Shown here: in pieces, positions 37,401 through 52,400 of the stretch
Position numbering within the stretch: position 1 is the first letter of the stretch
How the letters are laid out: each line of letters begins with the position of its first letter
Assembly: GCA_934045075.1 (NCBI GenBank)
Contig: OW203724.1
Span: 9,535,473 to 9,599,472, forward strand
Length of the DNA stretch: 64,000 nucleotides
Direction: 5' to 3'
Source of the DNA: Yponomeuta sedellus
Taxonomy: Eukaryota; Arthropoda; Insecta; Lepidoptera; Yponomeutidae
The notes under the pieces: model-generated
Seen by the model: only the letters and a program-made list of their open reading frames with translations
Told to the model about the DNA's origin: nothing
The model's database searches: none
Made by a program: the position numbers and the translations under genes

Positions 37401-40400
37401 TAAGTAAATATAGTTATTCTTAAATATTAAAATAAAATATAAAAGATGGGCGATGAAAAAAAATTTAGAGTGTGTGGGTGATATTTATAATGAATATTTA
37501 CATTAGGCAGTTCCACTTTTATTCATCATCTATCATTCATCCCTAGCATGCATCATCTAGCATTGTCTTCATCTAAAGTGAAGGTGAAGATTCAGTATAG
37601 ACAAAATCTATTTTTATTAATTAGATTTATCCAGAAACTGGCCTAAATTAGTAATAGGCTTATTTAGCCAGTTACCACCCGCTGGTATTCGGTAGTGGTA
37701 AGGCTTATTTATTGAGTCACAATACGCTCTATGAAAGTTATTTACATTTTAACAATATTTATAATATTGGGTACATAGTACCCGACGGGGTAGAATCCGT
37801 CGTAGTAGTGCTCTCAAGAGCTATGGTGGGGTAAACACCGTAACGCGTTTAATTAGATAACGCGATTGATAAATAAATTAGTTGACCTAGGCTTATTTAA
37901 CGTGTTGTCGCCGCAGCTGATTGAATGTTTGGATGTTCTAAAAAAAATGGTTAGTAAATGTCCTGGAGGATAATGGTGTAAGTGTGCTTAGTACGCACTA
38001 AAGGATAAGTTAAAAAGGTACTCTAAGTTTAATGTTTAGAGATACACAAGGTAAGGGTAGTTTAAATATAGTTAATAAATAAATAGACAAATAGTATGAA
38101 GATGTGTCCGAAAAGGTAATGTGGTGATTATATATATACAGAAAATTAGAACTATAAAAAGGTGGCATTGGTAGGTTTTGTACAAGTTGACAGTTAAAAT
38201 ATTTAAAAGGAATACGGATAATAAGAAAAGAGGTTAAGAAATTATTTTAGTGAGTTAAGGATGGGGTGAGGGTGAAGTTTTTATTTTATTGCCAAAGAGT
38301 TCCTTGTAGGTTGAACCTGTGGAGGTTTGTTTTTAGAATTTTGAAAAAAAATTATGACAAAGAATGGTGTCAGAATTACTGACGTCTAGAAATTTGGTTT
38401 GCAAAGATTTTGTAAATAATTATAATTTTAATTTTAATAATATAATATTGTTATCAATAGACTGTATGAGTGCAGCTTCGCCTTACCTTCGAGTCGGCCT
38501 CGAAGACCTAGAGGGTAAAGCTAGGCTGTCTACGTGTTATTACCCAGGATACTCTCCTGAGGCAACGTAAGTTAGTAACCAGTCCCACCTGGAATTATAA
38601 ATTCCAGGTTACCGAGGTCTATGGAACTGCTAGTGAGCAGCCTGTGGTTGTGTAACTGTCTGATAAATGCGTGTAGAAGTTATTGATTGTATACTGTTGG
38701 TGTATACTAACTGTGGTATGTTTCGGTTAGGTGGGGTGCAGATATATAGAATAAGACTTTTATTAGGGCCAAATATTTGCTACTATGGGTGAATCTACTT
38801 AGTGAAAAATGGTCAATGAGTAGTTATGATGAATTACCTTGTGGTCCAGAAGTCAAGTCGCACTTTAAAATTAATTTAATATTTTATTTATAAAACACTT
38901 AACAAAAAAAAATCGTGCAGGTCTTCAGAACTGGAAGAAGTCCGACAGAACCCTTGAGCAAGGCTGGGGAGCTCCAAGGGATGCGTGTGTGATGTATGAG
39001 GTCGTGGGTCGTGGGTATGAAGCAGCAGCAGCAGTTCGACGATTGTGCACACGTATAATCGTGGTAATCGTACTCGTATTTGCCTTCGCACTCGCAGCGT
39101 AGTCGCGGTGGGTGGGCTTTGTCGTCTCGGCGTATCAAGCCGTGGGGTGACGTTGGGTTTCGTTATTATCGTTGGGCGCCAGTGGAACGTTGTATATCTT
39201 TATAATAGTAAATAAGCTCTGGAACGACTTTAGGTGTGGTTTTATTTGTAGAATTGTAGTAATATTAACAGAAAACTGGATAAAAACGGATAAACGGAGA
39301 AGCAGGTAAAAAGTCAGATCTGGTCAAAGCGTAAAGTAGTAGGGTGAAAAATGAGGGAAATCGAAGAATGTGTGACGTAAATAATTTAAATATTTGAAAA
39401 TGATAGATGGAAAAAGAAATAAAAATGGTGTGAAGAGGTTTGCACCGTTACAAACTGAACAATGTTTGGGATTTCAAGCACAGCAGCAAAATTTCCGAAT
39501 GAATTGTAAATTAAAATAGATACCTCATAAAGGTGATAGGTTCAAACAAAACGTGCTAGGTATGGTACCATTAAAACCGACTGACTGATAGACTATTTGA
39601 AGTGGTCACCCTATGTGGATAAAAATGCGACGATATTTGTGTTTAGTTAACTCAGGTCCGTATTACAGAACGATCCTCAAGCACAGATTGATCTCAGATC
39701 GCCCAATCATTACTTGAGCGCTGAATCGATGCTCAAGCACTCCCTTTATTTTCAAACAGTTCTTGAGTAGAGACCAGCCAATCACTGCTTAAGAAGACAT
39801 TCAGAACTGCAATCAGATCGTCTATAATCAAAGTTTGTTTTCTATGACAAGAAAAATACTAGTGTAGATTTTAATTCCGTTGTACGCATGTTACAAAACC
39901 ACCCCAATATTAATATAATTGTTTCCGCACATAAATAGAATCCACGCAGTAGGGATCTTGAGCGTCCCTTAAATGCCTAAGGGGCTGCTGCTATCTTTAA
40001 CTATTTCGTCATAGTAATCAAGGTTTTCGAATATATGAATTTTGCAATAATCATTCCCAATTGACAATTATAATTAACTGGCCGATCGACTCTCAAGCGT
40101 GGTTCCGACCACACTTGAGTAAATACAGATTTGAACTTTACTTAAGTAGAGATTGCAACCCAAGTATCGTTCTCGAATTAGCTATTACACTCAGTTGAGC
40201 CGCGCTTGATGAATGTCAACTCAAGAACCGTTCGAAAATTAAAACCGTACTCAAATCTAGTCTTAAGTAGAGATTGGCGCTTGAGTACGCTTCTGTAATA
40301 CGGGCCTCAGTCTAGGTACATTGAAAATTGATGACGGACTAGTCAAGTGCATTCTTAGTATTAATATGACTTTGTAACAGACTATGCTAAGTTGCGTGTA

Positions 40401-43400
40401 TTTTTACCCGACTGCAAAGGAGGGTAATGTGTTTAGTTCGTATGTATGTATGTAAGTATGTCCGATTCTATGTTCCCTCATAACTCCTTAACCAATGGTC
40501 AGATTTTGGTAAATAAGGTGTCATTCGATTCGGCATCCTTGCGCGGGTGTCATAGGCTATATAAAATCAGAATTATAATTATGCAGTCGGGACCCATTAC
40601 TGTTTGTTTAAAGTCCTCTAATGGGTTCCGACTGCATCATTTTATATAAAGTTATAACTGCAACATTTTGAGCAAATAATGCTTATAAAGTTATATCATT
40701 AGGTCCCTCAAGTAAAGCAGCATAATCTCTTCTGATTCGAGGTTAGTATTTTTTTCCCTTTCAGTTGATTTATCACTGCAGTCGGGTTCTTCAATTTTTT
40801 TAAATATTTTTTTTTTATTAAGTGAGTGACTATCTATAGTTTCAAAATCTGACGTCCCACCCTAAACCAATAGAAACCAGAACTACGTTAGTAGGAACTT
40901 ATCCACAAAATGTCGTTGTGAAATCAATATTTTTCTTTGTCACACTAAGGGCCAGTTTCTGAATTGAGAATTCCACTAAGTAAATTTCCCTGAAACGAGC
41001 GTGACAGAATGTTACTTAAGTATTTATTAAAAACCGGCAGTCAGTACCTAGCTATTAAAAAAAAATAGTATCAAAGATTTTAGCACGTTATGAACACAGC
41101 GTTTTTTGACAGCATGTCAACGATTTAATGATTGTTGTTAGGTATCTCTTAACATTAGTAGGTATCCCTTAACATAAATGATTTAGAGTACACGTTCACA
41201 AAGTTTGATGTTTGTGATTCCGTCCGATGTTTTGGATAAATTTCGCTTTTAATATTTCTAAAAGAAAACTGAACAATTTTGACAACGTTCGTTCGGAAAA
41301 AGTTCGGTATATTTTATTTCTGATAATATACATTTTCATGAACGTCAATATGGCCTAAGCTGTTAATACCCAAGCATAGATTAGTTGGAGAAAAAAATCT
41401 TAGCGATGCAGAGAGTACCTACCTACGCTATTTACTAAGGCGCTGTTAATTATTAACAAAATTATTATGCAATGAATCTTGTTTATAGATGCTATTTCAG
41501 CTACTAGCCGGAAAGAGTCAACCTTTTTTCATCGACCAGCCCGTATTTCGTAGACCTCAATTCTTCTGTTCTCAGCCATCTTCATCCAGCCGCTGCCACC
41601 AATGCGTGAAATCGCTAAGCCATGGTAAGTTCTTCTCTCCCGGCCTGAGAGATGGTCTCATTCTCTCTCTATCTGAGACAATCATGTGTCCTTTATTAGT
41701 AGTTGGACCACATTAATTTAAACCAGCAATGAACAAAATTTGTTTAGAGACACGGTAATATGCTCGTGGCTCTATTCATGGGCTGGATATCCATGACCAT
41801 TCCAGATATAATCACCTGTATAGTTAGAATAAAACTAATGAATAAATAAATACAGATAATTACCTGAATGCATTAATGGTCTATCGCTTTAGCCGAAGTT
41901 GCCAAAATAAACACCTGGTCTACGCTCGACTTCAGAGGGCAATGAGGCCGGAGTCCTCTGGCAGCGGCGCGGGCGCCGCCGGTGAGGGGAACGGGCGCGG
42001 GATAGGTCAATGCCACCATATCTTAGCAAACATGGAATTCTTAAGGGACTAAAGTTATTGAGCACAAACACACAGCATAACATAAATAGCCTCTTCCAGA
42101 TTTCTTAAACTTACAAGGTTACCCCGTTTTCAGGGCTACGTGACATTTATTTCGGTTTTACCATCGCTTATTTGACACTTATGGCGATGTAGGAGCATTA
42201 AAAGCCAAAAAGTCCGTCTTTAGTAGAACGCAATTGGAATTCTACATTCCTGGCACAAAGTTCTATGCTAATGTAAAGTGCTATTATTATTAGGTATTTA
42301 AATTTATGGTGGTCACTTTTTACAAAAAAGGTTGAGTAGAAAAAAATATATATAAATACAGGTCTAATAGCGATTATTAGCTGAAATGTAATTAATTACC
42401 TCTATTCCCGACGTTTCGGCAACGTTACTGTTGCACTGGTCTCCGGTGGACTGAAGTGGTGAGAACAGTATCGCGATTTACATCTAGACTCAGGAAATTA
42501 ATTAATTTACATTTACAAATCCCCATCAATGGGGATTAGTGGAACAACCCATAATTTCCACTGCTTTTTAAGTTATGTTTGTTCGTCAGTCGTGTAGGCA
42601 CAAATTAATGTACTCAAAGCCAGTGGGTCGCGAAGTGTGTGTTAGACCCGGGTCATACTAATTTTCGACCAAAATATCCCTTACAGAGATTGTTGATATT
42701 TCCGCAGTCGATTAGTTGGCGTGCCTCGGAAATATAAAAAGTTTTTGAATGAAAAAAAGGTCGGTTTAGCGGCTTAACAACTTAGTATACGGTTGCACCT
42801 GTTCTGTATTACTCTGTAATAGTTATTGAGATCTCTGGATGACACTTCTTGTTTGTAATTGTATTGTAGAAGATATGGTGTATTTCATTGGAGGCGCTTT
42901 GTATTACAAATAGGTACACAATATTGCGAAACACCGTAAACCTTACATGATATAGGTAGAATTTAACATTATCAATGTTAAATAAAGCCGTAATGCCAGA
43001 GAAAGTTTAATTAAGTGAACTAGTTACGTGAAAACACGTAATCATTGTCCAAACCAACTCTACATTCTTTCTACACAAAGTAGGCTGGTTTTTATTGCAT
43101 TCTTTTAAGAAGCATTTTACTTCAGCTAGTTATGTACGCAGTTATAGCTAGTCCACAAAACGTGAAATTCAGGAAGGAAAGTAAAAATTTAAACGCTAAA
43201 CTGATTAATTACTACCCATTTTTACAATGTACAGTTGACACCACAGCGACCTTTACATGCGTGCACTTTATTCAGTGGTGTTACGGCCGAATATGAAATT
43301 AAATTTGCCAAAAGGTGATTGTTTCATATATTTAAATTATAAAAAGACCTAGTACACTCAATCATAGGAATTTAGGAAATCTATTTAATATGTTTTTAGC

Positions 43401-46400
43401 TTTCAAGTCTGAGATAAGTGTAGGTCAAAAAAAATCCTTTGATATCTTTAGGATTTTCGTTATCAACCCTTGTATGTCCCCACTGCTGGGGCACGGGTCT
43501 CTTCCTGCATCGCAGGAAGGTTAGGCCATACTCCACCACGGGGGCCAAGTCCGGGTTGGTGGAGGATTGTAAGACAGTGGCGGGCCTTACTGTCAGAAGT
43601 TATCAAGCCGCCCATAAGGCCTCTGACATGGCTTAACGACTGCCATTATATGACAGCCGGCACCAACGGCTTAACGTGCCTTGCGAAGCACGGAAGCGCT
43701 CGGAAAAATGCCACTAGCGGTAGTCACGGGACGCTCACCCATCCCGTACCTGACCGCGCCTGTTGTTGCTTAACCAAGTGATTGATTCCAATCACTCGGT
43801 TCGCCTAGGCCACGAGCGCTTCTCTACGCCACGAGCGCTTCGGATTTTAATGAGTAGTTAATCCAGGTTAGGTCAGTTATATTCTCGCCAGCAGACACCT
43901 CATTAGCTCTATGCAAACTAATCCATGAATCCTCATTACCGATTGGTATGGCCCGCGGCAACGTCATAAAAGCGTGGATGGAAACAATCAGAAATACACA
44001 CAATGGCAGGCAGTTATAGAACGTCGCATGCGGTTCTCGTCTGTGGCAAAAATACCTTTAGACTTCCGTATACTTAATGTCAGTGGGTACCTACAGCACA
44101 AGTTATATACAGGGTGCGCTACTGTATTATTGCCCAGAATAAAATATCATTGGTTCAAAATAGACTTAAGTTTCAGCATCCTACTTCTTAGCGTGATTTT
44201 GACGATTTTGATGTACTTACAGACGACAGTACATCAACCTTTACATTTCAGATGGAAAGTCACCCTTAACGTAACTAAGTACAGTTCACGCATGTAAAGG
44301 TTGATGTGTTGTTGACTGTACCTCGGATAGGTATAAATATAGGCACGGTGCGGGCCGGCCGAGAACTTGGCCCGAGTGTGTGCCTTGATACATCTGGGAC
44401 AGAGACGAGCTCTTTCTATCGTTGGTTTAACGGCGTGTGATGTACCTACTTCGAGGAAATTCCTGCCCAGTGCATGTTGCCGGGATAACTTTTTTATCTT
44501 CCTATCCTTTCTTTTATCAGACGCCTAATCTCGCTGTCTCATCTTAGTGAAATAACACTCCGCAAAGCAAGGTGAAGATACGCGATAGGATTAATTCGCG
44601 ATTAATTGCGAAACCGCGTAGAGAGGGCTGGGGGTTTGGGGGTGAAGGGTTTTAAGTCCACTATGAAATCACTTTAAATAGAAAAAAAAAGCTTTCTCGT
44701 TTAGCAGAGTTCGAAGATTATCTGTCTCCATGTTCTTTTCATCTTCCTCTCGTAATATTATTCGTGTTAATTAATATCCCTCGGAACAAATCTTATTAAA
44801 AATCTGTCTGGCTTACAGAACTTGGAGTTTTAGAATCGATAAAGTTAGATACTTTATCGATACAAAATGTTCTGGGTTAGGGCAGTCGGGAAATCTCATA
44901 GAATACCATAATCAAAGAGCGTAACACCATGTACATTATATTTGCCGGAAAAATATGATGTAAATTATATTATGTAAGTTTATTACAGTGTAATGTCTCG
45001 GTTCCCGCCGTTTTTCTACGATTTATCAAATTCGTCATACTTATCCTCTGTTATCAGTACTTATACTTGTCAGGGACATTCTCAGAATACTATATTGTAG
45101 AATTTCGTATCGCCTATCTGTTACCAGACTATGCTTAGTATGATGGGATTCCAAGTGTTTATTGTTCACGTAATAGCATGCATTTAAAAAAAAACTGCTT
45201 GAAGCCCTCATGACATAACAATGCTTAATATAATTTAGCATACGGCATTATGCGTAATAGCTATATAAACAGAAATATCCACACAAAGTTAAAGTCACGA
45301 ACAAGACTCACCAGAAAAAATATATCATACAGTGACGAATTTGACTCATATGACATTTGACATTAGGCCTGTCTGAATGGTATAATATACCTAAACTTAG
45401 CAAAACGAAGAGAAGTAGGTAACAATATTTAAAAGGCTCTTTAAGCTTCAAAGAACAATAAAATTAAAACTCGTATAACATACAATTTATCTGTATTCCA
45501 TGGGCTAAACTTTTAATTCGATTGTTCGAGAATTTCAAGAGGAAGCAGCCGTGTGCAGGCTTACATCAGACTTCGAACATGGTTCTAAATTGAATTAGTA
45601 GTTGTTGTGAGCGTGGCAAAAGAATTAGATAGTTCACTGCCAATCGATAATTAATAGTGTGATGTACGAGGGCCACACCGTAATGATTGAGAATCAGATA
45701 CTTTTTGCAGATAATTGATGAAACCTCTTTTTTAACATGAATAAGTTATCTATTTCGTTTAAATAATAAAAAAATAATGCGAGGGAAAAACGTTATTTCA
45801 TTATAAAGATTTTTAGAAAATCATAAAAATTAAACTCAGTAAGGAAAATTTTCGTGCGATAATTTTTCATAACTTTCGTCGCGGTTTATTGCAAGAAGAA
45901 TGCTCTTATGAACTTTTTGGTTTATATGGCACGGAAGCACCATCAAAGGCGACTGTATATCGCTGGTATGCTGAATTTAAACGAGGTCGTTATTCCGTCA
46001 GTACCCTTCCATCTTCAGGTCGACCAAAAACAGCCATTACGCCGGAGAACGTCGTTGCCATCAGAGAATTACTACATGAAGATAGACATGTCACATAGGA
46101 GCAGATCCGGGCTGAACTTGGGATTGGAATGACAGCAATAAAAACAATACTACATACAGAACTTGGTGTAAGAAATTTAGTTTCCCGCTGGATACCACAT
46201 AATTTAACAGACGAGCACAAGGTCACCCGTGTTGATTGGCGTCGAAAAAATCTGAAACGATTTGACGGAGGACAATCAAATGCTGTTTATAGCATAATAT
46301 CGGGTGATGAGTCCTTGGATCTACTCTTACGAACCGAAAAGAAAGCATCAATCGGCTGTATGGGTCTTCGAAGGCGAGACAAAACCTACCAAAGAAGTTC

Positions 46401-49400
46401 GTTCCCGCAGCGTGTCTAAAAAAATGATCGCTTCGTTCGTCGCTAAAACAGGACATGTAATGACAGTTCCACTTCAGAATCAAAGAACAGTTACCGCCGA
46501 TTGGTATACCACCGTTTGTTTGCCCCTTGTCATCGATGAACTTCGTAAATCCAATCCAAACCGTCGCATCATCCTTCACCACGACAACGCTAGCTCCCAC
46601 ACCGCCCGGAAAACTATCAAGTATTTAAATACCGAAAACATTGAGTTGATGGATCATCCTCCGTAAAGCCCCGATTTAAGCCCCAACGACTTTTTTACAT
46701 TCCCAAAAACCAAAGATTTGTTGCGAGGAAAACGATTTGAGGACCCCGATTGTGCAGTCGAAGCTTACAATTCCGCCATTTTAAACAGGCCAACTTCAGA
46801 CTGGCACAGTTATTTTAATGATTGGTTTAATCTTATGCAAAAATGCATCAATTGTAATGGTGAATACTTCGAAAAGCAATAATTTAAAAAATCAATAACA
46901 TAAAATGTGTAGTTTTTTTTATTCTCAATCATTTCGGTGTGGCCCTCGTATCAAGGTAATTCATAGATCAAATTGGTCGTTAGTTCTTCCAAGTGAAATG
47001 GCATTTCAGTGATTCTAGTTCCGAACAATATCAATGACAAGAATTGCAACACTCGGGTACTATCCAAGAGGTAGTAGATACGAAAGAGTATAGATCTAAT
47101 TATTTTTCAGTTCAATGTCAGAAAAAACCGAGTCTAATTACAGCTTGGCAAGGGAGTAACTGTTCAGCAGGTTGGAGGAAATTATGAGACAAGAGGCAAG
47201 CGTACATACAGATCGACGAGCATAAACTTCAAATAGAAAAGCAAGATCAGTTTGGTACAATTCCTACGTACATCAGAGTTCCAGACTACAAACCAAAAGT
47301 ACCTAAATCTTATCTCGAGGCTTTTAAGTGAACAGATACAAGATAAAATTTGAGCCGATATAAATAGGCGTTGGTTTTGCATTGCGACGAAATTTTACAG
47401 TTTTGTTTCAATATATTGGCCAGGTCGCAAGTACGACAAAGGTTGTTGCCCTAATGAAGGCGGAAGTATGTGCATGTCAACAACATTATGTTTCTCCATA
47501 ACTAATGAGAGTTTAATGGTATTTACACTAGCAGGAAAAATGCCTCAAGTAAGTTTTTGTTATATGTGTGTGTTATTGAGAAGCGTTTGATAGATAGCGC
47601 ATTAGTGACATTTTTCGGAGTCTTTGAAAATCTTTCGTGGTTCTGAGATAGTAGTCATCGTGCAATTATCTGTTGGCCGTTCAGTCAGGCCTTGACATGC
47701 TAGGTTATTATTGTTCTGCCAGTGCCAGTGGGGAGCGGGGACGATAAATAGTCCGATTGTGTCGTGACGACGCGCGCCGTCAGGTGGACAGACCTGGCGA
47801 GACTAGCGACGCGGTATTTGACGTGCCCCACTGTCATTACGCTAATCGCGTGCACTATACTAGCACAGCACCTCAGCGATCGTTCTAGTTTTTACAGCCA
47901 CAGGTCTCACTTTAACACTATCGGAGCGTAGTATGCATGTACATCCATACATCGTTCACTGGGTCATATTGCAGGTCGGCGGCGCGGTGGCGCGGCGGGC
48001 CGCGGGGCGCGAGCCCGGGCAGCCGGTAGTCCACTTGGCGTCACGCCGACCTAAGCGTATTTCTGCCCTCACCCGCCACAACCACTCACCTTTGGGGTGC
48101 AGCCTCTGCGGGTCGAACCAAGCATCTGCAATAGAAGGTGGGCGTTAGCGGGTTAGTGGCGACAGAGAGAGAAGCGTGCAAAGCGAGCGTGTGCCGGTAG
48201 TGACTTACGCGGGTTGAGGACGCTGCAGAGGGATGGTCCAGAGTCTGCCATTATTGCACTTTACGTAACTTAGTGCTGTTTATGGCGGCAGAGGGAGCGC
48301 GCACCGCGCCTGACACTCGCGTCGATACTGAGGCGCGCGCCCCGCCGCCGCCCGCAGCCCCCTCGGCCCGCGCATGCGTGATGGACCTGCGCGCTCGTGC
48401 CGCCCTTCCCTTGCTGCGTCGGGCCAGGAGCGGACAGGGCGGCACCATTGTCCACGCCGTGTGTGATCGTGAACAATTGGATGTAGCCATTACCCAACCA
48501 CCACCACACACTAAATAACACTAACATGCAAATGAGGTGATATGGTTTAGCTTATTAGATTAGTTATCACATTTATTATTAGCATAACCACATGGGTTAG
48601 TTATGAAATGGCAGATCCGGTCACCGGACGGTAGGAAACATGCATGACTGTGGATATTGTAAGTAGGTACCGTACACTGACGTGATAAATCTCATTTATA
48701 GTCAAAAGTTCATAATGTTATCAATTTCCAGCGTGATTGAACTCAATTGCCCTTCTCGGACCCTACGGTTATAATAACAAAGGACACTGACCGGCAAAGA
48801 AAGTATAAGCAATTTGGTTTGCAGTTAAGTTCTACAGAGAAAATGGAGTTCAGAAGAGTTATATAATTTCGATATCAATATAATTATATAAACTGTACTA
48901 CTTAACAATAATCTCACGAACTTTATTTTACAGAAATGGTAGGTGCAACAGCAAACAGGTGACGTGGTTAGACCTTCGAACGCCTTATCCGAGTTGATGA
49001 TTCATGTAGGTAATTAAGATGTACATTCATGGACTTTGTGTGTGACTGGCTGTCCTTGTCCATCCTGCAGGTCCATAACGTCCAATACGTGAAGAATTTT
49101 TACAAATTGGATGAGCAGTTTCGGAGATTACCCTCCGTATTCAAACTTACATACGTTGAAGTCTTTGAATACAAATTAGTTAAGTTATTGTTCCAAATGA
49201 ATGGAGTTCCTTTCTCTGAATGTAAGCAAAAAGTTGACAGAAGTTGTTGAAATGCGAAAAGCCATGTGTATTAAGTTATTTGCTCGTCCAATGTCATTAA
49301 TTCAAACAACATTACACCTATTATTAAGTTCTTGACTTCAAAAGAATTTGAAAAAAAATGTATATACTCAGGATAAGTTTTATTTAGGAGTTTTATTTAA

Positions 49401-52400
49401 TCCGAAAGCAGAATCCACTAAAACAGTCTTAAGACGGCGTTATCTCCCGTTTATTAAATAACGGGTATTCTCCATCTTAAGAGCGTTTTAGTGAAACACA
49501 CTTTTTATAAATAAGTTTGTATTAGGTACTTTGCGACGAAGTTGAAGTGAGATATGGAAAATGAAACTTGCGAAAAAATCGCGCGAAAATATTCCCCAAC
49601 CAAATCAGTACGCGATTTAGAATCCGTCAGAAAAAAAATCGCGGCGATATTATTCGCAAAGCGTGCTAAGTCATCGGCTTCATTGTTCCATACTAATTTG
49701 ACAGTTCCGACGATTGGAATCACTCAGGATTTGGTGCGCGTAATACAGGGGCAGCTCATCGCTACTGCCACGTGCCTTCATTGTGCTGCAGTAATGATTG
49801 TATCATTGTTAGCATGACCTTATACTTATACAATATTATTTAATACTTAGATTACGTCGGGCAATATAAGTAGCCAAATTTATCAGTGGGTACATTAATG
49901 ACGAACGCATACTAGTAAAATTACACGCCTAGGCCGAAATTGATCTAGGTCGTAATGTGTGAACGCATTACTAGGAAATGATATTTTTAGATGAAAGTAT
50001 GCACTATAAAAATGTATTCGGCATGCGGCAGACTAGATAAGTTTATGTCTTATCAATGAGACTATCAGGCACGCCGCAGGTTACAAATTGAAGGGAAATT
50101 CAAACTTTCCTCCATGTGTATATGTCACCGGAAGATAACCAGATCCGCAAGTTTATAAATTACCTGGGAAATTTTTAAACTTTCGTAGGATTGTAAACGA
50201 GAGATAAATTGTATTATTTTACGCCCACACTTTCGCAAATTTATTAATTTGCGAAGTCTCGTGGTTAATTTATAAACTAACGGATATCCATTCGTAAGAT
50301 TCTAAACAGTTCGACCAATCACAGAAGAGCTTATTATTTTACGTTTTTATAAAATACGGCAAATAACACACTGCTCACTGATTGGTTGATGTCGACAGTG
50401 GCATTATAAAATACGGCAAATAACCCACTGCTCACTGATTGGTTGATGTCGACAGTGGCAATGCTTGTGTCCATAGACTTAGGTACGATCAAACTTGCCA
50501 AACTAGTATAAATTGATCAGTTTCGATTACCTACCCAACAGTATTTTTACTTCAAAACTAGGTAGGTAGAATATTCTTAGGTAACAGTTTAGAAATAAGC
50601 TACCTCAATAGGGGTTTGGGGTTTTGGGGGGGGGGACCCCCCCTCTCCAATCCATTCTTGCCGGAGATGCGTAGCTTTCGAGAAAATTATTGTTGAATTT
50701 TCTCAAAATCTTGCTGTATGAATGATTTTGTTCTTCTGGACCCATTTTTTTTCCTTTCATATACAAAAAACCTAACACACGAAGTTCTAGAACTTCGAAC
50801 CTAATTTCGGTTTGCAACATTGCGACGTCCCAAAGCTTTAGCTTTATTTATTATAGTCTTACATCATTTTAACGACTTTTTTAATCGACTTCTTACTATT
50901 TCGGTCATGACCACTATAAAACTTTCGTAGTTCTGTGGTAAATTTCACTTCATCAACGATATTTCTAGATGGAGCAGGAACACGTGACTTATTGAATCAA
51001 TCAGAGCGCAGGTGGCGTTTCGTTAAGGCTTACTTATTATTTTACGCTTGAATTTGGTAAGTTTATCAATTTGCGAAAATGTGGGCGTAAGATAATACAA
51101 TATATCTCTCGTTTACAATCCTACGAAAGTTTATAATTTTCATAGGAAATTTATAAACTGGCGGATCTTGTTATTTTCCGGTGACATATACATATAATAT
51201 ACACGTAGGTATAATTAAATATTTTAATGTTGAATTGACTAATTCTTCATTGCACTACAATCAATTCTGTACAACGCGAGCTTAATGACCATTAGTATTT
51301 TCTTCCAGCTGTGTTGATTATAGGATGTAGGAGAAACTCCTACTAAAATAGAAACAAGCAAATTAGCATAACTAATCGAAGGATGTTTCCGTGTCTGGGT
51401 TGGTTTCCGTGTATGGGTTGGTGGGATGGAAGACCCAGTTAGTTTTTCAGTTAGTGGAAAAGTGGCAACACGTCCGTTATTATTAAATACTGGGATTTAT
51501 GCCTCGCCCGCGCACCGTTATGTAAAATAAATCAATCGCATCCGAATAAGCGACGAAAAAGTTTAATGGTGTCACGTCACGGTTAAAAATAGACCATGAC
51601 AGGTATGGAAGCCGGTGACGTCATTAAGTGTATCACGCATCTGTTGGTATATTTACAATGTGTTATCAAAATATATAGAACAATACCTAAAATAGTTATC
51701 TGTTATACAAGAGTGCAAAGTTGCTTTTTAACCGCGTGTTCAATTTTGATGACCGAGCAAGCGAAGGATTCAAAATTAGAATCCTGAGCGTTAGCGAGGG
51801 AATCAAAAGAGCAAGAGGTGAAAATCTTTGCACTCGATTGCAACACGTAACTTTTCATTCCACCTCAGCCTATTATCTAATCTGTGCCTCAGCGAGGAAA
51901 TGACTAAATGCAAAAAAAAAACGTTTACAATCACAAGATAGGTACACTTTTACTTCAGTTTAGGTATTAATTACTACATTATAACAGGTAAGTATTACAG
52001 AATAATCTTTAAATTAAAGTAAAATAATACTAAGGTATAATTAAGAAAATTTTAAAGTAACGTTGCTACAGTTATTTAAATTGAGTGTAATATTTTTTTA
52101 ATTTACAAAATTAGTGCACACGATGTTCTAAATAAAATTAAATTAAAGAATTAAATGTTTATTTGTTATATTTTATTTTCCAAAGTTAATTTTATTCATA
52201 AAATATTGACCACTTTCTTGACATAAAACCCCTTTGCTAAGATTTTTAAAAGTATCGTTCATTTTTAGACGGAGTATCTTAAAACTTTATTAAAAAAAAA
52301 ACACGTGCCTTTTACACTACATTATCGCACAAGTACGTAATGAGATACATTACGATATTGAAATTGGTGTAATTACAACCACTTTACGAGCAAATATGTT

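Larger units (their letters stand above)
36757..39452 (-). mobile_element. Non-autonomous LTR retrotransposon, full length with target duplications
   Basis: Two long terminal repeats (36757-37058 and 39183-39452) start TGGAACGTTG and end CCGTTACA on the plus strand. AACT flanks both sides (36753-36756 and 39453-39456), a 4-bp target duplication. Just inside the right LTR, on the minus strand, lies TGGCGCCCAACG, a primer-binding site matching the 3' end of tRNA-Lys. The element therefore runs on the minus strand. The 2.1 kb interior has no gag or pol, so it would depend on another element's proteins. The left LTR carries a 31-base internal duplication. Confidence 0.9.

Noticed and set aside
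38888..39138. Minus-strand frames inside the LTR element as a possible gag
   Set aside because: Short, low-complexity, no zinc knuckle or protease motif, and overlapping in two frames.
41489..41716. Frame [15 protein letters not shown] with acceptor- and donor-like borders
   Set aside because: Strand is opposite to the host gene, with no recognised motif or partner exon; kept only as intron sequence.
47933..48150. Open frame in GC-rich DNA beside the short Rtnl1 exons
   Set aside because: No conserved motif, runs opposite to the real exon, and is explained by base composition.
49554..49817. 87-aa frame [17 protein letters not shown]
   Set aside because: No known motif, another frame is open on the opposite strand, and it lies between hairpin repeats in an intron.
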